Shown here: in pieces, positions 9,627-14,903 of the stretch | Numbering within the stretch: position 1 is the stretch's first letter | How the letters are laid out: each line of letters opens with the position of its first letter | NCBI GenBank assembly: GCA_946633275.1 | Contig: CAMPAT010000003.1 | Coordinates: 1 to 14,903, forward strand | Reading direction: 5' to 3' | Length of the DNA stretch: 14,903 bases | From: an uncultured Clostridia bacterium | GTDB taxonomy: Bacteria; Bacillota; Clostridia; Oscillospirales; Acutalibacteraceae | Position numbers and translations under genes: made by a program | Notes under the pieces: model-generated | The model's database searches: none | Told to the model about the DNA's origin: nothing | Seen by the model: only the letters and a program-made list of their open reading frames with translations

Positions 9627-10967
9627 TTATTGCGGATAATCCTTAATATTATTGATAATATCAAGCACCTGTGAGTTAAGAGTCGAATTTTGCTTGAGCG
9701 TATCGGCGAGGTTATTTACATTGTACATAACTGTAGAATGATTTCTGTTAAATTCCTTGCCTATTTCCTCGTAGCTTATGTTCGTAACTTCACGAACAAT
9801 GTAAAAGCACATCTTTCTCGCGTTTGATACATCTGCAGTATGCTTCTTGCTGTATATATCCTCGACGGATATTCCCGTTGTTCTGCTTACTTCGTCAACA
9901 ATTCTGTTGATTGTAATAGGAACGGGCTGAACGTCGTTGAGCACGTCTTTAATTGCAGTCTGAGCAAGCGCGATAGTCGGCTTTTCTTCTCCGTAGGTGC
10001 ACATTGCGTGAAGCTTCTTTGTGATACCTTCAAGCTGGCGGATATTTGATTTAATTCTCTCTGCAATATAATTTATTACATTTTCGGGAATTTCAAAGTT
10101 AAGCAGCTCAGCCTTACGCTTTATTATTGCGCATCTTGTTTCGTATTCAGGGCTCTGAATATCGACGATAAGTCCGCTTTCAAATCTTCCGCGAAGTCTG
10201 TCAATAATTGATTTAATGTCCTTCGGCGGACGGTCTGATGTGAGTACAACCTGCTTGCCGTTGTCAACAAGAGCGTTGAAGGTATGGAAAAATTCCCATT
10301 CTGTCGATTCCTTACCTGCGATATACTGAATATCATCGACGAGAAAAACGTCGATATTTCTGTATTTTTCGCGGAATTCTTCAGTCTTTTTGTTGTAAAG
10401 AACCTGCATAAATTCATTTATGAATTCTTCACTCGTTATGTAAACGACTTTAAGCTCGGGATAATTTCTTTTAACTTCGTAAATAATCGCGTTTAAAAGA
10501 TGAGTTTTTCCGAGTCCTGAATTACCGTAGATAAAAAGCGGATTATAATTTGCTATTCCGTTCTCGCGGTTAATCTGACCGCCCGGGTCGAGCGCGATTG
10601 CCCTCGCTGCTGTGTAAGCGAATTTATTTGAATTACCGACGATAAAATTATTGAAGGTGTAAATTTCGTTACGAAGGTCGGTAATGTTCATCATTTTCTT
10701 TGACTCTTCGTTAATCAGCATTTCAGGAGAGTAGCAGTAAAGTGATACGGGAAAACCGCAAACTGCTTCAAACGCTTCTTTAAGTAAATTTTCATACTGA
10801 GCGAGAACAGTATTTTTCTTAAATTCATTTGAAAATATTATGTGCGCGGTGTTGTCCTCAAAACCTGTCATATTTGCAGACTCAATCCAGAGCCGATATG
10901 CGGTGTCTGTTGTGCGTTCCTTGCAGTATGCTAAAACACCGTTCCAAATTTCCGTGAAATTTTCCAT
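9627..10967 (-). CDS. dnaA: Chromosomal replication initiator DnaA
   Basis: DnaA binds boxes at oriC, forms an ATP-dependent filament and opens the DNA. The 446 residues show an N-terminal helicase-interaction domain (1-75), a short linker, the AAA+ domain with Walker A GNSGLGKT (148-155), Walker B VFLVDD (207-212), arginine finger Arg261 in RLRGRFESGL and sensor 2 SNIRQLEG (307-314), and the DNA-binding domain IV (about 350-446). In domain IV the usual RDHTT signature is RNHST (408-412), and the glycine pair before it is one residue short (FNRNHST). Both changes affect the DNA-reading helix-turn-helix. AAAGGT (10978-10973) lies 5 nt before the ATG, and a consensus promoter lies about 50 bp upstream. 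Confidence 0.98.
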   Translation of the reverse strand: MENFTEIWNGVLAYCKERTTDTAYRLWIESANMTGFEDNTAHIIFSNEFKKNTVLAQYENLLKEAFEAVCGFPVSLYCYSPEMLINEESKKMMNITDLRNEIYTFNNFIVGNSNKFAYTAARAIALDPGGQINRENGIANYNPLFIYGNSGLGKTHLLNAIIYEVKRNYPELKVVYITSEEFINEFMQVLYNKKTEEFREKYRNIDVFLVDDIQYIAGKESTEWEFFHTFNALVDNGKQVVLTSDRPPKDIKSIIDRLRGRFESGLIVDIQSPEYETRCAIIKRKAELLNFEIPENVINYIAERIKSNIRQLEGITKKLHAMCTYGEEKPTIALAQTAIKDVLNDVQPVPITINRIVDEVSRTTGISVEDIYSKKHTADVSNARKMCFYIVREVTNISYEEIGKEFNRNHSTVMYNVNNLADTLKQNSTLNSQVLDIINNIKDYPQ

Positions 10968-11016
10968 ATATGACCTTTCTTTATATAAAATAATTGATTA
11001 CAAAACGTCATTCTCT

Positions 11017-11045
11017 ATTATAGTAAAAATTATTATTTTAGTCAA
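11017..11045 (-). promoter_or_regulatory. dnaA promoter, sigma-A type
   Basis: TTGACT (11045-11040), a 17-bp AT-only-but-one spacer and a perfect TATAAT (11022-11017) point toward dnaA. Transcription would start near 11010 and give a leader of about 43 nt. No DnaA-box-like sequence overlaps it, so classical DnaA autorepression at this site is not evident. Confidence 0.88.
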
Positions 11046-11126
11046 TATATATTTAAAATATTTTAATAATTAAAAACATCTATATTTTAAGTGTATGAAT
11101 ATATTGTAATTCAGTTATAAAATAGA

Positions 11127-11155
11127 TTGAAATTTGTAACTATGTAATATATAAT
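11127..11155 (+). promoter_or_regulatory. Promoter of the LCP-like/folate operon, sigma-A type
   Basis: TTGAAA (11127-11132), a 17-bp spacer and a perfect TATAAT (11150-11155) point rightward. Transcription would begin near 11162, leaving only about 14 nt before the ATG at 11176. It is divergent from the dnaA promoter, with 81 bp between the two -35 boxes. This is the only clear promoter seen ahead of the folate genes. Confidence 0.85.
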
Positions 11156-11164
11156 AAACTTTAC

Positions 11165-11169
11165 AGGTG
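11165..11169 (+). promoter_or_regulatory. Ribosome-binding site that decides the start of the LCP-like gene
   Basis: AGGTG lies 6 nt before the ATG at 11176. It overlaps an in-frame GTG at 11167, which has no such site upstream and would sit almost at the predicted 5' end of the mRNA. The ATG is therefore preferred. Confidence 0.7.
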
Positions 11170-11175
11170 AATGAT

Positions 11176-12096
11176 ATGAAATTATTTAAATATAAGGGAG
11201 ATATCTATATCCCGAAATCTGCATATAAGAGCAGTAAGGAAGCGAGAATACTTAGAATTCTGCTTGTATTTATTGTTATATTTACGTCTGTATTTCTCGT
11301 TATTCTTTCCCGTCATTATTCTTCCGCAGCTGAATTCTTCGGCAAGGGTGAAATAACTGTAACGGAAAATGTGGAGCAGGAAGAAATTTTGCCGGAAATT
11401 GAAGGAAAAACTAATTTTCTCATTTTTCAGACTGATGAAGATAAGACGAGCATTAATTTTATATTTATGATTCAGGCGGATAAGAGCAGCAAGGCGTATA
11501 AGGTTTGTTCCCTGTCGCCGAATATGAAGATTGACGGCAAGAGTCTTTATGATATTTATTCCGTCGGCGGCGGAGCCTCGCTGCAGACTAAACTTACGGA
11601 GTATCTCGGTATCCAGCTTGATTATTATGCTGAATTTGATACGACAACCTTTAATTCATTTGCGACTAAGCTGGGAACATTTATTTATCCCGTTTCATCA
11701 GATATAAAATATACAGGCGGCAAGGGTGATAATAAATATACTATTCATCTTAATGAGGGTGAGCAGAAAATAGATTCTCAGACGTTGTCAAATCTTATCA
11801 GATATTATTCAGAGGAAAAGAAAAATTACTCCGCAGAAAATGAACTTATTTTATATTCACTTACGAGGCTGTTTAACGCCGATAATTTTAATGACTGCGA
11901 CTCGCTGTTCAGACTTTTTATCAAGTCCGCGTCTACTAATATAACCGTGCGCAATTTTGAAAACGGAAAGGACGCACTTATGGTGTTTTGTAAGGCAAAT
12001 ATGAGCATTACTCTTTACAGCGCGGAAGTTACATATGAGGATAATGTTCTTTCTCAAAGTAGTGTTAAGGAAATAAAGGGCTATTTCGGAAAGTAG
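11176..12096 (+). CDS. Membrane-anchored protein with a degenerate LCP-like domain
   Basis: The 306-residue protein has a basic N-terminus, one membrane segment (about 26-45) and an extracellular domain. I did not recognise a named family at once, but the domain follows the LCP pattern step by step when set against the LCP protein at 1-1484: FLIFQTDED with IGEDTRG; LQTKLTEYLGIQLDYYAEFD with a helix ending in SIDNYAIVNFD; NEGEQKIDSQTLSNL with SGKQKLNGKQALAY; and SAENELILYSLTRLF with RADRQKTCLIEIF. Every catalytic arginine is missing: the LRD pair is Ser114-Pro115, and the RIR and RADRQ arginines are replaced (Ile208, Tyr210, Ser219, Asn222). An enzymatic role is thus unlikely; a binding, scaffold or regulatory role is inference. 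It is the first gene after the promoter, and its stop codon (within AGTAGGA) lies 6 nt before folE. A start at GTG 11167 would add three residues. Confidence 0.85.
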   Translation: MKLFKYKGDIYIPKSAYKSSKEARILRILLVFIVIFTSVFLVILSRHYSSAAEFFGKGEITVTENVEQEEILPEIEGKTNFLIFQTDEDKTSINFIFMIQADKSSKAYKVCSLSPNMKIDGKSLYDIYSVGGGASLQTKLTEYLGIQLDYYAEFDTTTFNSFATKLGTFIYPVSSDIKYTGGKGDNKYTIHLNEGEQKIDSQTLSNLIRYYSEEKKNYSAENELILYSLTRLFNADNFNDCDSLFRLFIKSASTNITVRNFENGKDALMVFCKANMSITLYSAEVTYEDNVLSQSSVKEIKGYFGK

Positions 12097-12102
12097 GATA
12101 AT

Positions 12103-12672
12103 ATGATTTCAAATGAGAATAAAGAGATAATTAAAAAAGCTGTCCGCGATATTTTAATTGCTGTGGGTGAGGACCCTGACCGCGCAGGACTTGTTGAGAC
12201 GCCGCAGAGAGTTGCTAATATGTATGAGGAGATGTTCTGCGGTCTTGACGAGGACCCGAAGCGTCACCTTAAGATGTTTGACGAAAAGTCAAATGACGAG
12301 ATGGTAATCGTTCGCGATATTCCGTTTTCGTCGATGTGCGAGCACCATCTGCTTCCCTTCGTCGGCAAGGCACATATCGCATATATTCCGAGCGATAATA
12401 AGATTATAGGTCTTTCAAAACTCGCGAGAATAGTGGAAAATTTTGCCAAGAAGCCTCAGGTGCAGGAGCGCCTTACGCACGATATTGCCGATTTTCTTAA
12501 TGAAAATCTTTCGCCGCAGGGCGTTGCGGTTATTATCGAGGCTGAGCATATGTGTATGTCAATCCGCGGCGCTCGTGCCTTTGGAGCCGAAACTCAGACC
12601 TCGGCGCTTCGCGGAATTATGCGTACTGACCAGAGAACGAGAGCAGAGGTTTTATCGCTCCTGACAAAATAA
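12103..12672 (+). CDS. folE: GTP cyclohydrolase I (type IA)
   Basis: FolE converts GTP to 7,8-dihydroneopterin triphosphate, the first step of folate synthesis, in the cytoplasm. The 189 residues are of normal length. The zinc ligands Cys79 and His82 lie in [10 protein letters not shown] and Cys151 in EHMCMSIRG. The GKAHIAYIP (88-96) and [20 protein letters not shown] segments, which form the GTP pocket, are intact, so this is the zinc-dependent type IA enzyme and not FolE2. GTAGGA, overlapping the upstream stop codon, is the only ribosome-binding site, which suggests coupling to the LCP-like gene. folP follows after 30 bp. Confidence 0.98.
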   Translation: MISNENKEIIKKAVRDILIAVGEDPDRAGLVETPQRVANMYEEMFCGLDEDPKRHLKMFDEKSNDEMVIVRDIPFSSMCEHHLLPFVGKAHIAYIPSDNKIIGLSKLARIVENFAKKPQVQERLTHDIADFLNENLSPQGVAVIIEAEHMCMSIRGARAFGAETQTSALRGIMRTDQRTRAEVLSLLTK

Positions 12673-12702
12673 TTACTATTGCCTGTGCGTTAAGAATTAA
12701 TT

Positions 12703-13512
12703 ATGATATTTAACTTTAAAAGTATTTTAAAAGACGACCGTCCGCTGATTATGGGTATCGTAAATATTACGCCCGATTCATTTTCAGACGGCGGCGAGCA
12801 TTATGAAAAAGAAAGCGCCGTCAGATTTGCAAAAGAGCTTATCTTCGACGGCACAGATATTATTGACCTCGGGGCGCAGTCAACCCGTCCCGGATATACT
12901 CAGATAAGTCCGACGGAGGAAATTGAGCGCCTCAACGGCGTTCTGACGGCTCTGCGCGGCGAAAGCGACTGTATTATATCAGTAGATACGTATTATCCCG
13001 AAGTAGCTGATTTTGCGCTTAAAAACGGCGCAGACATCATTAACGACGTCAGCGGCAGCTGGAATACTGATATGGCGCAGCTGATTAAGGACAGCGGCGC
13101 AGGTTGGGTTATTATGCACAACGGCGCAGGATCTGTTGAAGAGGTCAAGGCGTTTTTTGAAAATATGGCGGAAAAATGCGCCGAATTCGGTATAAAAGAA
13201 GAGCAAATCTGCTTTGATATGGGTATCGGCTTCGGCAAAACGTACGAGCAGAACTTGCAGCTTATTGCGAATATTGAGCTTTACAAGCTCGCGCGTTATC
13301 CGATCCTTCTCGGAGTTAGCAGGAAGCGCGTTATCGGAGAAGGCTCAGCTCAGCCCGACCCTGTCGAGCGGATTTACGGAAATATTTCCGCAGACGCGGT
13401 TGCAATTTTCGGCGGTGTGGACATTATCCGTCTGCATGATGTTAAAAATGAAAAGCAAGGAATTCTTATGGCGTGCGCGCTTAAAAAACAAAGGAGAGGC
13501 GATAATGGATAA
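12703..13512 (+). CDS. folP: Dihydropteroate synthase
   Basis: FolP joins 6-hydroxymethyl-dihydropterin diphosphate to p-aminobenzoate and is the target of sulfonamides. The 269-residue TIM barrel keeps MGIVNITPDSFSDGG (Asn21), the STRPG loop (60-64), SVDT (Asp95), INDVSG (Asn114), DMGIGFGKT (Asp172), GVSRKR (Lys208) and RLHDV (Arg243, His245). The expected pterin and metal residues are all present, so it should be active. Three spots depart from the common family sequence: GAQSTRPG has Gln59 where Glu is usual, MHMxG is MHNGAG (138-143), and DPG is DMG. No good ribosome-binding site precedes the ATG, and a TAA in frame at 12691-12693 rules out an earlier start. The end overlaps folB by 8 bp. 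Confidence 0.97.
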   Translation: MIFNFKSILKDDRPLIMGIVNITPDSFSDGGEHYEKESAVRFAKELIFDGTDIIDLGAQSTRPGYTQISPTEEIERLNGVLTALRGESDCIISVDTYYPEVADFALKNGADIINDVSGSWNTDMAQLIKDSGAGWVIMHNGAGSVEEVKAFFENMAEKCAEFGIKEEQICFDMGIGFGKTYEQNLQLIANIELYKLARYPILLGVSRKRVIGEGSAQPDPVERIYGNISADAVAIFGGVDIIRLHDVKNEKQGILMACALKKQRRGDNG

Positions 13513-13867
13513 GATTACAATTAAAAACCTTAAAATATTTGCTTACCACGGCGTTAATCCGGAAGAAAAGGAAAACGGGCAGAATTTTTTTATTGACCTC
13601 GACTATTATCTCAATCTTGAAAGAGCCTGCTGCACCGATGATTTAAATGATACGATTAGCTATGCAAAGGTTGTAAAAGTGATTAACAGAGTGTTTACGG
13701 CAGAGAGCTTTGACCTTATTGAAAAAGCTGCTCAGACCGTCGCAGACGCCGTTTTAGACGAATTTGAGGTAATTCAGCGTGTTGATATAACGCTTAAGAA
13801 GCCTGAAGCACCCGTAAAAGCCGATTTTGAATATATGGCTGTATCAATTTCGCGCTCGAGGAAATAA
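13505..13867 (+). CDS. folB: Dihydroneopterin aldolase
   Basis: FolB cleaves 7,8-dihydroneopterin to 6-hydroxymethyl-7,8-dihydropterin and glycolaldehyde. The frame is open back to 13214, but the true start is the ATG at 13505: AAGGAGAGG (13491-13499) lies just before it and the protein then begins MDKITIKNLKIFAYHGV, as the family does. At 120 residues the length is normal. By comparison with the S. aureus enzyme the likely active-site residues are Glu21 (after YHGVNPE), Tyr53 (ISYAKV) and Lys99 (LKKPEAP). It overlaps folP by 8 bp and ends 5 bp before folK. Phosphate removal from the FolE product must be done by an enzyme outside the window. Confidence 0.96.
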   Translation: MDKITIKNLKIFAYHGVNPEEKENGQNFFIDLDYYLNLERACCTDDLNDTISYAKVVKVINRVFTAESFDLIEKAAQTVADAVLDEFEVIQRVDITLKKPEAPVKADFEYMAVSISRSRK

Positions 13868-13872
13868 TAGTT

Positions 13873-14343
13873 ATGAAGTATATTATCGGATTAGGAACGA
13901 ATATCGGCGACAGAAAAAAGAATATTGAAGAAGCAGTCGGCGCGTTTGACTTAGTGCCGAAAACAAAGGTACTTCGTAAGTCCTCACTTTATGAAACGGA
14001 GCCTGTCGGCTACGCTGAGCAGGACAGCTTTTATAACGCCTGTATTGAGATTGAGAGCGACCTTGAGCCAAAAGAAATTCTCGGCGTATGCCTCGGAATT
14101 GAAGCAGGCTTCGGCAGAGTCCGTACTATAAAAAACGGGCCGCGCGTACTCGACCTCGACCTCATCCTCGCGGAAAATAAAAAAATCGATACGGAAAATC
14201 TTACCGTACCGCACCCTCGGTTTAATGAGCGCCGCTTTGTGCTCATCCCGCTTCTTGAGCTGTTTCCCGACGGAAAAGCGTATGGAAATGAATTCAGCAG
14301 CTTTCTGCTCGGAATTAAAGGACAGGCTATAAAACAGCTTTGA
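13873..14343 (+). CDS. folK: 6-hydroxymethyl-dihydropterin pyrophosphokinase (HPPK)
   Basis: FolK transfers diphosphate from ATP to 6-hydroxymethyl-7,8-dihydropterin, making the substrate of FolP. The 156 residues show the family marks in order: GLGTNIGDR (6-14), SSLYETEPVGYAEQDSFYNA (37-56), GPRVLDLDLI (89-98) with the magnesium-binding Asp94 and Asp96, and VPHPRFNERRFVL (112-124), whose arginines handle ATP phosphates. GAGGA (13858-13862), inside the end of folB, serves as ribosome-binding site. It is the last folate gene here; no terminator follows it directly, so the next small gene may be read through from it. Confidence 0.97.
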   Translation: MKYIIGLGTNIGDRKKNIEEAVGAFDLVPKTKVLRKSSLYETEPVGYAEQDSFYNACIEIESDLEPKEILGVCLGIEAGFGRVRTIKNGPRVLDLDLILAENKKIDTENLTVPHPRFNERRFVLIPLLELFPDGKAYGNEFSSFLLGIKGQAIKQL

Positions 14344-14367
14344 TTTCAAAAATTTTTCAATATTATT

Positions 14368-14427
14368 ATACCTCCGTATGCAAATAATATTATTGCCGAA
14401 AGGCATTATTTTATGTGAAGGAGGTAT
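14368..14427 (+). promoter_or_regulatory. Inverted repeat that could hide the ribosome-binding site of the next gene
   Basis: ATACCTCC (14368-14375) is a perfect complement of GGAGGTAT (14420-14427), which contains the ribosome-binding site of the 60-residue protein. Between them AAATAAT (14382-14388) can pair with ATTATTT (14405-14411), and GCC-GAAA-GGC (14395-14404) closes a tetraloop. In read-through RNA from folK this would block translation. A possible promoter TTGATT-18-TATTAT (14340-14369) would start RNA at about 14376 and leave the blocking strand out. Both readings are inference. Confidence 0.5.
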
Positions 14428-14433
14428 TTTTTT

Positions 14434-14616
14434 ATGAAAATGAATACAACGCGAAATATTATGAAGGGCGTCGGCGGCGTGCTTGCAGTCTGCTCGGCAG
14501 TAACGATGATGGCAGGCGCGAAGAAAAACGAAACAGCAAATTCTACCAAAAAAACTATCAAAAAAACAGCAAATAAAATTACGGACGTAATCGACGCCGT
14601 AACGTCGTTTATGTAA
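14434..14616 (+). CDS. Small membrane-associated protein of unknown function (60 residues)
   Basis: I do not recognise the family. A strong ribosome-binding site, AAGGAGG (14418-14424), lies 9 nt before the ATG and a strong terminator begins right after the stop codon, which together make a real gene likely. The protein has a basic N-terminus (MKMNTTRNIMK), one hydrophobic segment rich in Gly, Ala and Val (about 12-29), then a Lys- and Thr-rich stretch with KKTIKKTANK and an amphipathic end (VIDAVTSFM). The shape is like short YtxH-type proteins, with a membrane anchor and a charged helical tail, but I claim no homology. The Cys20 context (LAVCSA) is not a clean lipobox. It is a separate unit from the folate genes or their last, regulated member. 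Confidence 0.75.
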   Translation: MKMNTTRNIMKGVGGVLAVCSAVTMMAGAKKNETANSTKKTIKKTANKITDVIDAVTSFM

Positions 14617-14646
14617 AAAAATCCCCGACATATGTCGGGGATTTTT
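14617..14646. terminator. Rho-independent terminator (works in both directions)
   Basis: The 30-bp stretch is a perfect palindrome centred at 14631/14632: the stem ATCCCCGACAT pairs with ATGTCGGGGAT, with five A's on one side and five T's on the other. It starts at the stop codon of the 60-residue protein and would end transcription of the whole rightward operon. Confidence 0.93.
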
Positions 14647-14647
14647 A

Positions 14648-14682
14648 AATTATGAATGATGAATTATAAATTATTAATTATG
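14648..14682. repeat. Tandem 7-bp repeat, five units
   Basis: Five back-to-back heptamers close to AATTATG fill this stretch: AATTATG, AATGATG, AATTATA, AATTATT, AATTATG. It lies between the terminator and the second hairpin repeat. The function is unknown; strand slippage or an integration hot spot are guesses. Confidence 0.65.
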
Positions 14683-14718
14683 TTTGCGAATAATGCTTAA
14701 GTTATATAAAAACGGAAT

Positions 14719-14903
14719 GGAGTCCTATGATTTGTTACCATTCTTTCGAGTTGCGAAAGAACGGTAACCCAAGAAAGCAACCAAAGGGGTAAGGCTCCAC
14801 TTCGGTCGCAGACCCCTTTGGAAACCCCGATGGGATTGTGCTAACAGAAAGTACCTGCTTCAAAACGCGCGCACAACGCGCACCGCGTTTTGAGGCTTCG
14901 CCC
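14719..14903. repeat. Second copy of the hairpin-rich modular repeat, cut by window end
   Basis: It opens with GGAGTCCTATGATTTG, then H1 (14735-14747 with 14755-14767, 7-nt loop), the linker CCCAAGAAAG, H2 (14781-14790 with 14812-14821) followed by AAACCCCG, a 29-nt spacer, and H3 (14861-14869 with 14884-14892). Positions 14719-14766 and 14774-14829 equal 6881-6928 and 6716-6771 in reverse complement, base for base. Positions 14858-14895 equal 6608-6645 in the same orientation. Coding frames crossing it are short and not credible. It continues past the window. Confidence 0.85.

Noticed and set aside
10968..11175. The dnaA upstream spacer as the origin
   Set aside because: It is AT-rich but has no DnaA-box-like repeats; two consensus promoters account for it.
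11167..11175. GTG at 11167 as start of the LCP-like gene
   Set aside because: It has no ribosome-binding site and lies about 5 nt from the predicted transcription start; the ATG at 11176 fits better.
13214..13504. A longer folB reading that starts within folP
   Set aside because: The added 97 residues are out-of-frame folP sequence; the ribosome-binding site and family start are at 13505.

Overview
The window shows the replication-origin neighbourhood of a low-GC Gram-positive bacterium, most likely class Clostridia (a Ruminococcus/Oscillospiraceae-type gut lineage is a guess from protein style only). The block dnaA-dnaN-yaaA-recF-remB-gyrB-gyrA is in the same order as in Bacillus subtilis. 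Intergenic DNA is AT-rich, and genes on both sides are transcribed away from the origin.

Layout: an LCP-family (LytR-CpsA-Psr) cell-envelope gene, cut by the window start, occupies 1-1484 (minus). gyrA, gyrB and remB follow on the minus strand. A ~450-bp gene-free region at 6482-6928 is packed with hairpins and sits inside the usually compact recF-remB junction. recF, yaaA and dnaN overlap one another, then comes a 263-bp spacer that is the best oriC candidate, then dnaA. A 208-bp spacer holds two divergent consensus sigma-A-type promoters. To the right, on the plus strand, an envelope protein with a degenerate LCP domain leads the folate genes folE, folP, folB and folK, followed by a 60-residue protein of unknown function, a strong terminator, a 7-bp tandem repeat, and a second, cut copy of the hairpin-rich repeat.

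How it works together: DnaA would bind the dnaA-dnaN spacer to start replication; DnaN is the polymerase clamp, RecF acts at gaps and stalled forks, and gyrase removes the supercoils. FolE, FolB, FolK and FolP supply most of the steps from GTP to dihydropteroate. The two LCP-type proteins link both flanks to the cell envelope.

The most interesting points are the modular hairpin repeat (two copies sharing 56-, 48- and 38-bp identical blocks in mixed orientation), the non-canonical DnaA boxes together with an altered DnaA DNA-binding signature, the arginine-less LCP-like protein at the head of the folate operon, natural residue changes at quinolone-contact positions in both gyrase subunits, and an inverted repeat that could hide the ribosome-binding site of the 60-residue protein.
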